Shown here: one piece after another, positions 39,301 through 47,200 of the stretch | Layout: each line of letters starts with the position of its first letter | Position numbering within the stretch: the stretch's first letter is position 1 | NCBI RefSeq assembly: GCF_036417845.1 | Contig: NC_089982.1 | Location: 46,029,684 to 46,093,683, forward strand | Length of the DNA: 64,000 nucleotides | Source of the DNA: Apteryx mantelli | Taxonomy: Eukaryota; Chordata; Aves; Apterygiformes; Apterygidae | Direction: 5' to 3' | Program-made: the position numbers and the translations under genes | Notes under the pieces: model-generated | Told to the model about the DNA's origin: nothing | Seen by the model: the letters and a program-made list of their open reading frames with translations, nothing else | The model's database searches: none

Positions 39301-41973
39301 AAGGATTGGCAATACTTCAAGGTATGTAACAGATACATTTGGAAACAAATTTTATTTGCATCCTGTTTTGTTGCACCTTCTTTTTAGTATTATTATTCCA
39401 CATGCATCTGAAAATAGACATCTATGACAAGGTTAACTGAACTAAGTAAATTGTTAATGAGACATTCTCGGAAATCCCTGCTTACTGGAAAAACTTCCCC
39501 TAGGGAAAGATGCTTTTGTTGGTGCTTCCTGTATTCTGTAGGAAAAATCTTTAAAGAAAATCTTGTGAGGCTGCATGTGCAGCCACAGGTATGTTAGGAG
39601 TTAGCACCTGTCTCAGAGGAAGCAAAGAGGTTGTCCACTACCAGCAACAGAGTTTGTAAAAGCTTTTTGTGCCATCAACCTCTCTGCTGGTACACTTGCT
39701 ATCAAGAAAGTTCTCTGTAAAATGGGTGCTGCGAGAAGATAACTTAAAAGCTGACGTGCTTTTAGCAGCTAGGAACAATACTGTATCTAATTTTGGGATA
39801 TCTAAATTGAAGTGCTACTCTCTTTAAAAGACAGAAGATGTTTTAAGCTGTACATAGGAATAGCAAAACATGGCTTTACTCGTCATTTGCCTTTTTGTGT
39901 TGTCTTTGCCTTCTTCAGTATTTCTTTTTCCTGTTCATTAACCATTCTCTATGCAAACATGCTCTGTTGTGAATTATGGGTGTGGAGCCATTATAATGCT
40001 ATTGCAAAATCTATGAATTTTTAATAAGGACTTGGAATGTTGGCTGATATACGTGTAAGGCTGTTACAGCCTATTTAGTAAGTACCAGACTTAATGTCTC
40101 TATTTTTGATTCTCTCTAAAAAATAGGGTAGTCTAAGGGTGCTGTTATCCTTGGATACATCCACATATAACTTGGTCTTATATCTAAGAAAATCTTCTCT
40201 CTGTTGGGGATTTTTTCTTCAGTCTGTCTAGGATACTGGATTTTTATTAGTTCATTAGCTGGTTACCTGGACTGTTTCTCTGAAGGATGCAGGCATTGCT
40301 GAGTGCAGGGAAATCCATCTGTTATCCTTTAAGCACCCCACCTTCTGTGATACTTGCGTAGAGCTGTGAAACCTTGAGCAGCAGAATGTTGTTTCCACTC
40401 AGCTTTTTTGTGCTGCTCGGACAGACAAAAATCTTTAAATGCAAAATTTAAAAATCAATAAGCAGTGTTTCAGTGTCTGCTGACTCTTGCTTTAATATCA
40501 GAATAACCTACAGCACTTGTTATTTCTCCAGCCTTTCTAGTTTGTCGCAGCACATTGCTTGGCTCTTCTCCGAGCATTTCTTTTATGCAAGAAGATCCAT
40601 TTCCTCCACAGTGGTACCAAGTTGTGTAATTGTTTGCTTATTGCTACAAGTTATATGGAAACCCAATAGACACAGCCTAGGCTGCAGAACAAAACAGTGA
40701 TTGGTTTCCAAAAAGAAAAAAAAGGGGGGGGGGTGCATGCTGGAGAGCAAAAGGACCACCAAGGGTATGTTGTAACCAAGCAAATAGAAGTTTGGCACTC
40801 CCTGTAGTGCAGTGCAGAGGGTACGACCGTTTCTTCTAATGAAAGGGTGTAAGGAATGAAATGCTTACGAACTGCTGAAAAATGTTGTGGCCTAGTGTAA
40901 ATGAAAGCTGCCAGGAGATTTTTATCGGGTTGGTTGGTTGTTTATGGAATAAGCACTGGTGTGCCAGCTTGAGCATAACCTCAGTGCTCCTGCTGCATGG
41001 TGTGTAGTAGTGGGGCTTCGGTGACAGCACCCAAACAGCCAGAGCCTGGGCGGCTCTTGCCAGGTTATTGCCTTTGGCCAGACGTCTGTTTAGCGCTCCA
41101 AAATGTGCTGGGCCGCGTGATGGGGGTGTGGTGCGCGTGCATGTGGGGTGATGGGGAGGCCCCACAGAGGAGAAGTCACAGGCTGCTCGGCAAACACGGG
41201 AGATGCAGGTGCTGCAGCAAGGGGTGTGTGTGGCAGGAGCCAAACCTGCGAGTCCCAGTCTGAATGTGTTAGATGCAATAGGTCTGCAAGCTCTTGGGCT
41301 GTCTGCTGTTGTTCTGCAGGACAGACTTGCTCTCCCATCCCTTTTTCTTTTTCCTTTTTTTTTTTCCTCCTTCCTGTTACCAGTGAAACAAAGCAAAATT
41401 ACTGCTTTTTCCCAATGTAGTTAATGTTGTTACGGTTACTTTACATGAGAGCTAACCAAAGGAAGATCTTCCCAATAAAGACACTTCTCATAGAGTTGTC
41501 CTCAAGACTTACTCTTCTTTTTTGTTACAGGATAAAAATGCTGGAGGCATTTTAGACTGTTTTGCTTATTTTTTTAGCAGTGTGTTTCCACAGAGAAATG
41601 TGAGATATTTCAAGTGAATAAATGCATCAAACATTTCATAATATGAAGGATATGAAAATCTAGGTTTAACAAGTAATATAATGAGTATAGAACTGATCTT
41701 TCCACAGGGACCCTGAAACTTGTTTCTGTAACAGTAAATAGCTATACTAAAGTTGTGAAGAATATATATATATGTATATATATATATGTATGTATGTATG
41801 TAGGTATGTATGTTCCTGGTGGTTTTGTTTTCCAGAATCTGCACAGATTTACTCATATTCCATCAGGGAAGTGCTTGGATCGTTCAGAGGTCCTACATCA
41901 AGTCTTTATTTCAGAGTGTGACTCCAGTAAAGCAACGCAAAAATGGGAAATGAACAACATTCTCAGTGTGTAG
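1..41973 (+). CDS. GALNT7: GALNT7, polypeptide N-acetylgalactosaminyltransferase 7 (5'-partial, spliced)
   Basis: Spliced coding region: 1-391, 18105-18271, 25221-25351, 25616-25695, one of 27640-27822 or 27988-28170, 31181-31298, 33441-33563, 35638-35856, 37714-37812, 39193-39321 and 41836-41973. All junctions are GT-AG and keep frame, giving 591 residues to the TAG stop. The family transfers GalNAc from UDP-GalNAc to Ser/Thr in the Golgi lumen; GALNT7 is known to prefer substrates already carrying GalNAc. Counting from the first proline in the window, I see the metal-binding DxH (D235-A-H237), WGGEN (346-350), the metal-ligand His in RVGHIYR (H374), and a ricin-type lectin domain from about 471 to the end, with CID, CLD and Q-x-W elements. 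The product matches the human protein as I remember it almost throughout. The membrane anchor exon is upstream of the window. Confidence 0.97.
392..4400 (+). other. GALNT7 intron 2, 5' part: no gene seen
   Basis: AT-rich intron sequence. Short open frames on both strands show no family resemblance and no splice-flanked coding. I see no RNA gene and no clear repeat apart from short homopolymer runs, for example the T run near 3867. Confidence 0.7.
4430..6620 (-). mobile_element. Ancient CR1-type LINE remnant (minus strand)
   Basis: Read on the minus strand, the order of features follows CR1 ORF2. Toward lower coordinates comes the RT C-terminal and 3' part, for example the stretch around 4570-4610 resembling the element's 'ctggatgcagtactccag' block. 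Around 5140-5190 there is a block resembling the 'tcaaaggctttt..aagtccag' region, and around 5325-5395 the segment that normally encodes GNYRPVSL. No long frame survives; stops and indels are frequent. Boundaries are approximate because the ends fade into intron sequence. Identification is by eye from remembered CR1 sequence, so the subfamily is not assigned. Confidence 0.65.
7385..8350 (-). mobile_element. CR1 LINE fragment with recognisable reverse-transcriptase segment (minus strand)
   Basis: The minus strand reads, with frameshifts, the CR1 RT order: a [12 protein letters not shown] block near 7710-7790, a decayed GNYRPVSL block near 7580-7610, then [37 protein letters not shown] and [10 protein letters not shown] down to about 7440. 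Sequence up to about 8350 resembles the linker between endonuclease and RT (RAKAQLELN-like region near 8070). It is truncated and carries stops. It is better preserved than the copy at 4.4-6.6 kb. The ends are estimated by eye. Confidence 0.8.
10067..10094. repeat. Perfect 12-bp inverted repeat with 4-nt loop
   Basis: ATTACAAGGCTT is followed by CTGA and then its exact reverse complement AAGCCTTGTAAT. The stem is too short for a microRNA precursor. It lies deep in GALNT7 intron 2 and has no known role. Confidence 0.9.
12083..12122. repeat. Exact 20-bp tandem duplication
   Basis: AGTTTTATATTAATGCAAAG occurs twice head to tail with no mismatch. The unit contains ATGCAAAG, close to the POU octamer ATGCAAAT, beside a TATTAAT block. 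It is intronic, and its function is unknown. Confidence 0.9.
18105..18271 (+). CDS. GALNT7: GALNT7 coding exon 3
   Basis: Acceptor TTTTTACAG|G, donor AAAG|GTATAT, 167 bp. It encodes the start of the GT-A catalytic fold: [20 protein letters not shown], then [20 protein letters not shown] and [11 protein letters not shown]. The strand [10 protein letters not shown] and the IDDFS segment are characteristic of the UDP-GalNAc-binding half of the family. The split last codon joins the next exon to give Ala. Confidence 0.96.
18272..25220 (+). other. GALNT7 intron 3 (6.9 kb): no gene seen
   Basis: AT-rich intron. It contains a more GC-rich patch near 20985-21440, a T run of about 20 near 21787, and a 24-bp near-perfect palindrome at 21947-21970. 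No coding exon or RNA gene could be supported on either strand. Confidence 0.7.
21947..21970. repeat. 24-bp near-perfect palindrome
   Basis: GCATCAGTGTGG is followed directly by CCACGCTGATGC. The second half is the reverse complement of the first except for one transition. There is no loop between the arms. It is intronic. Confidence 0.85.
25221..25351 (+). CDS. GALNT7: GALNT7 coding exon 4
   Basis: Acceptor GATAG|CA, donor AAAG|GTAGGA, 131 bp. It encodes [20 protein letters not shown] followed by [20 protein letters not shown] and KLGK. The R-x-E-R-x-GLI-ARxxGA block is a conserved family signature lining the sugar-nucleotide site. The first residue is Ala, where my memory of the human protein has Glu. 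Confidence 0.96.
25616..25695 (+). CDS. GALNT7: GALNT7 coding exon 5 (DxH metal-binding motif)
   Basis: Acceptor TTGAAG|GTT, donor GACAG|GTAATG, 80 bp. It encodes [20 protein letters not shown] and APISKDR. DAH is the family's DxH motif, which holds the manganese ion and the UDP diphosphate. The final Arg codon is split and is completed identically by either of the two alternative exons that follow. Confidence 0.96.
25696..27639 (+). other. GALNT7 intron 5: no gene seen
   Basis: Holds long T tracts near 26010-26045 and 26545-26575 and a GC-richer patch at about 26200-26440 and 26620-26840. No coding exon or RNA gene is supported. Confidence 0.7.
27640..27822 (+). CDS. GALNT7: GALNT7 alternative exon 6a
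   Basis: Acceptor ATGTTTCAG|A, donor TATCG|GTAAAG, 183 bp. It encodes [20 protein letters not shown] followed by [20 protein letters not shown] and [20 protein letters not shown]. The segment lies between DxH and WGGEN and includes the conserved ARGAWDW block and the stretch leading to the catalytic loop. It aligns without gaps to exon 6b, with about 46 of 61 positions identical, and has the same phase at both ends. It should be used instead of 6b. It differs from the human reference segment, as I remember it, more than 6b does. No stop or broken splice site suggests decay. Confidence 0.9.
27823..27987 (+). promoter_or_regulatory. Short intron between exons 6a and 6b with long AG-exclusion zone
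   Basis: 165 bp. After GTAAAGAG at its start there is no AG until the acceptor of 6b, so 27831-27985 is AG-free. A pyrimidine-rich tract runs from about 27873 to 27905. Branch-point-like A residues lie just before it at 27863 (ataAc) and 27870 (tttAc), only 41-48 nt from the 6a donor. A second candidate (catAAct) is at about 27949-27955 near the acceptor. The AG-free span and the pyrimidine tract are seen directly; use of the distant branch point is inferred. Confidence 0.7.
27988..28170 (+). CDS. GALNT7: GALNT7 alternative exon 6b
   Basis: Acceptor CCCTGCAG|A, donor TATCG|GTAATC, 183 bp. It encodes [20 protein letters not shown] followed by [20 protein letters not shown] and [20 protein letters not shown]. 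It is closer than 6a to the human reference product as I remember it ([26 protein letters not shown]). Phase and length equal 6a, so either exon joins exon 5 to exon 7 with an intact frame. Using both would also stay in frame and add a duplicate 61-residue block inside the catalytic domain. Confidence 0.95.
28171..31180 (+). other. GALNT7 intron 6: UGCAUG-rich near its start, otherwise no gene seen
   Basis: The first 550 bases contain the UGCAUG/GCAUG group listed separately. An A run of about 22 lies near 30128-30149. No further coding exon is needed: exon 6b or 6a joins exon 7 at a split Arg codon. Confidence 0.7.
28545..28705 (+). promoter_or_regulatory. Candidate Rbfox-binding cluster downstream of the alternative exons
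   Basis: Two exact TGCATG motifs occur at 28610-28615 and 28635-28640. GCATG cores occur at 28545-28549 and 28701-28705. They lie 375-535 nt downstream of the exon 6b donor. Rbfox proteins bind UGCAUG in RNA and, from downstream introns, usually promote inclusion of the preceding exon. Function here is inferred. Confidence 0.5.
31181..31298 (+). CDS. GALNT7: GALNT7 coding exon 7 (WGGEN motif)
   Basis: Acceptor CTTCCTTCAG|G, donor TACAAG|GTAACA, 118 bp. It encodes [20 protein letters not shown] and [19 protein letters not shown]. The AGGLF strand and WGGEN are hallmark elements of the acceptor side of the family's active site. Confidence 0.97.
31299..33440 (+). other. GALNT7 intron 7: nothing else seen
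   Basis: AT-rich sequence with short non-coding frames only. I see no repeat family member that I can name. Confidence 0.7.
33441..33563 (+). CDS. GALNT7: GALNT7 coding exon 8 (metal-ligand histidine)
   Basis: Acceptor ACTTGTAG|A, donor TTAAAG|GTACTG, 123 bp. It encodes [20 protein letters not shown], then [20 protein letters not shown] and K. WQCGG and the His of RVGHIYR are conserved; the His is the third metal ligand in the family. Confidence 0.97.
33564..35637 (+). other. GALNT7 intron 8: nothing else seen
   Basis: No supported coding or RNA gene. It contains an A run near 34479-34494 and a short TA repeat near 35183. Confidence 0.7.
35638..35856 (+). CDS. GALNT7: GALNT7 coding exon 9
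   Basis: Acceptor TTCTTCACAG|A, donor GGAGAG|GTATGT, 219 bp. It encodes [40 protein letters not shown] and [20 protein letters not shown], ending in [11 protein letters not shown]. It closes the catalytic domain (EVWxDEYK and CKxFKW are conserved) and leads into the linker to the lectin domain. Confidence 0.97.
35857..37713 (+). other. GALNT7 intron 9: GT microsatellite, otherwise nothing seen
   Basis: A GT-rich repeat spans about 36056-36090, some 200 nt downstream of the exon 9 donor. The rest has no supported gene. Confidence 0.75.
37714..37812 (+). CDS. GALNT7: GALNT7 coding exon 10 (start of lectin domain)
   Basis: Acceptor TTTTCCAG|A, donor AATCAG|GTAAGT, 99 bp. It encodes [20 protein letters not shown] and [16 protein letters not shown] and the GPCHxxGGNQ segment belong to the first repeat of the ricin-type beta-trefoil that binds GalNAc on already modified substrates. 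Confidence 0.96.
37813..39192 (+). other. GALNT7 intron 10: nothing else seen
   Basis: AT-rich with no supported gene or named repeat. Confidence 0.7.
39193..39321 (+). CDS. GALNT7: GALNT7 coding exon 11 (lectin domain)
   Basis: Acceptor TTTCTGTTAG|C, donor TTCAAG|GTATGT, 129 bp. It encodes [40 protein letters not shown] and YFK. This is the second trefoil repeat, with the CL and C-N-L-N-x-x-K-x-W-Q-Y-F elements. Confidence 0.96.
39322..41835 (+). other. GALNT7 intron 11: GC-richer patch and terminal microsatellite
   Basis: A GC-richer patch lies at about 40985-41330 and a G run near 40725. The intron ends with an (AT)n/(TATG)n repeat at about 41762-41812, directly before the last acceptor. 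No gene is supported; open frames on both strands in the GC-richer patch overlap one another and match nothing I know. Confidence 0.7.
41762..41812. repeat. (TA)n/(TATG)n microsatellite overlapping the branch-point zone of the last GALNT7 intron
   Basis: Alternating TA runs pass into about six TATG units. The repeat ends some 23 nt before the acceptor AG at 41834-41835, so the window where a branch point normally lies is inside the repeat. Confidence 0.9.
41836..41973 (+). CDS. GALNT7: GALNT7 last coding exon with stop
   Basis: Acceptor TTTTCCAG|A. It encodes [40 protein letters not shown] and NILSV, ending at TAG (41971-41973). GKCLD and Q-K-W form the third repeat of the lectin domain. The C-terminus matches the human end closely, as I remember it. 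Confidence 0.97.
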   Translation, partial: NLHRFTHIPSGKCLDRSEVLHQVFISECDSSKATQKWEMNNILSV

Positions 41974-42134
41974 ACAAACAAAAACCTACCTACTGACACA
42001 TTAATTTGTGCAGAACTGAAAATAGCCTGAAAACTGCTGCAACTATTAACTCTGTAAAGCTGTGAGCCTCCTGACTTGGATGAAGGACATAGATGAACTG
42101 TGATTATTACAATAACATTATCATCTGCAGTTAA

Positions 42135-42177
42135 TGTTTACAAAACTGCTTTACCTTAAACTCTGTAGATGTTTACA
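42135..42177 (+). promoter_or_regulatory. Paired miR-30 seed matches in GALNT7 3'UTR
   Basis: TGTTTACA occurs at 42135-42142 and 42170-42177. Each is complementary to miR-30 nucleotides 2-8 with an A opposite position 1. Their starts are 35 nt apart, within the range in which neighbouring sites act together. GALNT7 is a reported miR-30 target in mammals. Confidence 0.7.
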
Positions 42178-42392
42178 TCTTTTTGTTTTAAGATGTTGGT
42201 AAATTAATGTGCTGTTAGCTATGTTTCATAGGAACATAGTTAAAAGCATTGTCGTCTTCTTTGGGATACACTCAGGGGTCTGAAGGCAGTTTTTTTACAC
42301 ACACTTGAAAAGGTTGGAGTAACCAGACTTTCATAGAACTTGGTGATTATCAACCTGTTGTATATTTTTATTTAATTTTACATCTTACTAAG

Positions 42393-42400
42393 CACTGCCA
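42393..42400 (+). promoter_or_regulatory. miR-34 seed match in GALNT7 3'UTR
   Basis: CACTGCCA is an 8-mer match to the miR-34a/c seed. GALNT7 has been described as a miR-34 target in human cells. The site alone proves nothing here. Confidence 0.5.
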
Positions 42401-44199
42401 CAGGTCATTAGCCAGGGTGGCCTTCTCTCACAGTCATGCTGCTTTTTCAGAAGGTGAATTTCAACATATTTAGTGCCTCTTTCATTTCTCTATTTTACAA
42501 GAACAGCATTTGTTGGAAATTATACAGTAGATTTTTTTTTGAGCTGTGACCATGGTAGGGATCAACTGTACAACCCTGTGTAAATACTGTGTTACCTAAG
42601 AGAAATTTCTGTTGCCAGTCTGGCTACTGTACTTACTGCTTATTGGTGAGTCAAAGCACAGACGACAGAAAAAAGTGCTCTGAGATCTCCCAGAAAATCT
42701 CATGTGCCCCTTGGCTGCAGATGCTCCAACTTCATTAGAATCCAAAATTGGGGATGTTGCCCCAGGATCTGTTCCTTGCATTTGGTATATTTGACAATGC
42801 TGAAGCAACTAAATGCTTTTTATATAGTGCAAGGAAGAGCTTAGTGTAAAGTGTAGCACTATGTGGTACATTCTGATGAAAGCAAGCACTCTCTCAATTC
42901 CAGTTAAAAATTTATAAGCATTAACTTACTTGTTTATATCATGCCTTACATATTTAAAAAAAAAAGCTGCACAATTATATAAAACTTAGAAATAATCCAA
43001 TTCTTCATTTGTAGAGTTATTTTAAATGGAATTCACTTAGAGGTGAGCTGAAACTTTTAATTGGAAAAAAAGCAAACAAACCCATAGCTCATTAACACAT
43101 GTGCATACTTCTTAAAAAGGTCATCTGTAAACTAGTTTGGATTCCAGATTTAGACTTGATAAGAGGGAATCCTGAAACCACATCTGTTCATATTAATTTT
43201 TCTTTTTTTCACTGAAAACTTTTTCTGAAGGATTATGAACACAAAATACAACCGCTTGGTGCTATAGTGTACAAAACAGAATGTGAAGAAGCAATTGCTA
43301 AAAATGTTTTGAATGGGAGTTTGTAGTGGGAACTCCTGTAAGGGTATAAATATTTACTCTAAATGAACAGACGTGGAGGAGAAATGACTTATCCTCCCTT
43401 CCTTATTCAAGATTTTGTGACTGTTAAATACTGATGACATCAGAGTGTACTGATTTAATAAGAGTTATGTCTATAACATGTCACACTAAAATATGACTGA
43501 ATATTCCCCTGAAATCTAGAATAGCATTGCATGCAGCTTCTGTTGACTTTAACAAGGGTTATGTATCATATCTGGTGACAGAGTTTGATCCTTATAGGGC
43601 TGTCTGCACTGATATATTGATTTGGGATCTTTCCTAGTTTCTTTAAACTTCTCATCTATCCTTTAAGAGGTATGGAAAATAGAAAATAAAGGAGGGAGAA
43701 ACTGGAAAAAGGAAAATAAGGGTGTGTGTCGGTACTTGTTCCTTGTGTGTATGAAAACTGACTCTGTTTTTGTGTGTTGGGTAGATTAATTTAATCATAT
43801 TACTATGCATAAGAGAAAGGTGGCACATAAATTGTGCGGGTGTGCATTTTAAATGGGTATTTTGTGCAATTCATTAAAAGCTGATGCTGTATGTGAATAT
43901 GAATCTGTATGTGGGACTGAAAACCTTACAAAACATGAGATCGTAAGAAGCTGTTGCTCTAATGACTTTTTCCTACTATAGCCTGCTTGGAAAAAATAAT
44001 TCCCATATTCTTGCTTTGTAAGTTGATGATAATATCACTATGCATTTCTACATATTTTATAAATTTGATTTATGCAGATTTTGATACACTGTATGTTTCT
44101 GTAGAAATTGTATAAATCTTTAAAAAAATTTTATTAGGGATAAATCTGAGAAGCCTGTGTATATCTTACTTATGGGTTGCTTGTTTTTTAGGTGAAGTA

Positions 44200-44246
44200 A
44201 ATAAAATATTTGAATTTTTGGGTTTACTATACTTTTACAGAATAAA
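44200..44246 (+). terminator. GALNT7 poly(A) signals
   Basis: Canonical AATAAA at 44200-44205 and again at 44241-44246, followed by T-rich sequence. Confidence 0.75.
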
Positions 44247-44269
44247 CATGGATCTTTATAGGAACCCCT

Positions 44270-47200
44270 TATCTCTAAATTTAGACAACTTCAATGTTAC
44301 ATACTTACAAACATTAAAATATTTTGTTACTTTTTATTTAGGCACCTTTTATCACACCTGTTGGGGCTGAGGGTTTTTTCAGTGATACCAAAAACAGAAT
44401 TTCCACTGAGAAATGTGTCCATGTGGACACATTTGGATTTGGATTCTGTATTACCTGCCCTGAGCTAATTGGATAAAATTTAGTGCGCTCACAGGAAATG
44501 AACCTGACAATAATTTCTAAAGCAGAACCGAAGAACAGTTGGTAGTGTTTTGACTTATAGTTTACCTTAGTCAGTATGTCTGCATAAACAAATACATGTT
44601 TCCCCAAACATTTTTTGCCTGGGAAGGTTTCTTATCAAAAGATTATGCAATTCAACTGAGCTACAGAAGACACAAGTTCTGACCTAGGAGCAAAGCTAAA
44701 TGCTGAAACTTATAACACTTAATATTTTAGGAATGAAATTCTTGTTTTTCAGCCATGTCTATCAATGTACTTTTGTGTGTTTGGATTTCAAAAGGCTCCT
44801 TTGGCAAATCAGTGGGATTATAGTGCCAGCCAGTTCATGTAAGGAATACCCTTTTATGCACTGAAACAGCGTATGGTAGGAAGGAGGGAGGAGGAGGTCT
44901 CTATGCCAACATGTCTGAAGACAGGTTTCTTCATTAGCCAAGCTCCTGGCACCAGGAGTGCAAACAGCACACTTCCGATGGTACCAAAACCCCTGTAAAC
45001 ATTGGTGGCATCCTGTAATCAATTCCTTCTCTTGCCCTTCTGTCAGTCAAAGTCCTTTACTACTCTTTGCTGCTTACATATCATCTTCCTCCAAATAGCA
45101 GTCCCGAAAGTCAAAAATCGGGATCAACTTACTGCTCTTGAAACTAGACTAAGAGGCCTAATACCTATGTTACACCATGGCAGGGATGTAAGAATTTTGT
45201 ACCCATCTCTGATCTACAAGAGAAACTTTTTACAAAAAAAACCAAACCTATAAAAACATGGAGGATGTTCTCTATTAGGTTTTGCAATATATGAAGCACA
45301 GTTCTCCCTTTAGGTTAAAGAAGGGTGAATTGTGCAAGACCCACAGAGGCATAATAAGAAGGAGAACTTCTGAACATGCAGAAAAGTTATTTACACCATT
45401 AAACACAAACTGTTTTTTGTAAAAGCATTGAACTTGGATCTGCTGATTGTAATAGGTGAAGAGAAACATATTAGGGAAAACAAATTAGCAGTATTTCTGT
45501 TTCTGACAGTTTTCCTTGCTCTGAAAAAATAGGGAATATTACTTCTTGCTCTGAAAAGTTTTCTGTTCTGAAAAGTTGCTAATGCTACATTTATGAGAGT
45601 AATCCCTGAGCAGTGTCAGTGGTTATCTTCCAGGCTAATATTTACTGTCTGGGAAAGCCAGAACTGGTTGCCAGTTTTCAGTCTCTTGGCTGTTGACTTT
45701 ACTTACCTTACAGGTCTCCTCTGAAGTCCTATAGTCTGGGAATGGTAAGTTCTGTAGCTTGGCTTTGTATGGATGACTCTGTAAAGTCTAGATAGATAAG
45801 CTATCGAGAACTTTAGCTGAGTTTGCCTTGCTTAGGTTAAAAAAAGTGCATAGGCTGTAAGTGAGCCCTAGAGCCTGGAGCCACTTTGTCCCCACGTTCC
45901 CTGGGGGAAGCCTCTGGTTCGAGTGCCCCCACGTGCGGCTCCTGCAGCTGTGTGCACCAGAGTGTGCTGCCTTGCGCTTGGTTCCCGTGGCCATGGGCTT
46001 GTTAACCGAGGAATGGAGCACAGCAGAGCGGGAAGAGCTGTTTGTGTGGATTACACATCTCATTAACCCAGTTAATGGTTAGTAACCTTCTGGTTTTTAA
46101 TCTTCAAAACGTAGTCCATGTCTTCATGACAAGAAACTAATTAGGTATTCCCAATTGCAGTGGAACATGGGTCCTGTTTTTTTGTTTTTTAAAGCTGTTT
46201 GCACAGCCTTCAGCTTTTTCACAATGTCACACTGTTCTGTGGCCCTTCTGAAGAATAGTGTGGATAGAGACAGCCTTTGGCAAGGCAGTGACATAGCTCA
46301 TGGTCTGATGCATCTTAACTGACTGATGAAAAATGCAAATTCCTTCAGTTAACAGGTACACTAAGACGACAAGGATCAAAGCCTGCAAGAGGGATTTAGA
46401 GCTATTCAAACTCCCAAGATGAAAAGGTATGTGTGCTTGTTAGAGCCCTTCTGTTTCTTATCAAGAAGGTACTTCACTGAAGAGAAATGTGATTTCTTTA
46501 GTGACAAGAACCATGTAGCTTCTGAACTGGAGCGCAGGTAAGGCAGGGTTAAGGCTAGGTAGGTCCCGCAGGCCTCATGAATGCAATCATGGAGTCTGAA
46601 AGCAGAGCTTCCTCAGGTGGGCTCCCAAGTGAAATGATTTGGTGTGGAATTAGCACTGTTACTTGTGCAAAAGAAATGTGGTGTCACGAGAAAGAGGCTG
46701 AAAGGAGCAGGAAGGTGGGAGAGGCAGCATAGCACTAACCTATATTAAATAGCCCCAAACTCTAATGCCTAAGATGTGTGCGATGGCAACAGTAGACCTC
46801 CAGCTGAGAATCTGAGAGGTCCTGGATGGGGAAGGGAGAAATCAAAGGAGAGATGATATTTCACATTTCTTGAAAAGGCTACTGGGAACAGTATGTGTTA
46901 ATCAAGGAGGCAGCATGCCCAGGCAGTTGTTAAAATACAGTCTTTAGATGAAAATTAAAAAGTCCTGTTTGGAGTAGGCCTTCTCTATCACTTGAAGGCT
47001 CTGGAATGGAAATAGGAGTCTAGATACAGCCTTCTCTCTTGAAATCTTTGGAGAGGTTTCCCCAAGAGAATACAGTCATAGGCTGGTATCTTTGAGCAAC
47101 TCCTAACATTAAACAGTGATGGGTCTTTGAATATAAAGTCCTCTGGATCTTCTGTGTGTAGCTGCGTATTCTGGGTTAGGCCTGTGACAGAGATATAGCA

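Larger units (their letters stand above)
41974..44265 (+). other. GALNT7: GALNT7 3'UTR (about 2.25 kb)
   Basis: It runs from the TAG to the last of two AATAAA signals (44200-44205 and 44241-44246). An earlier AATAAA at 43685-43690 could give a shorter form. It carries two miR-30 8-mer seed matches, one miR-34 8-mer match and one Pumilio-type TGTAAATA at 42579-42586. The exact cleavage site cannot be read from sequence alone. Confidence 0.8.

Noticed and set aside
40836..41396. 186-codon minus-strand frame in GALNT7 intron 11
   Set aside because: Lies in a GC-richer patch with several competing frames on both strands; composition is irregular and no family is recognised.
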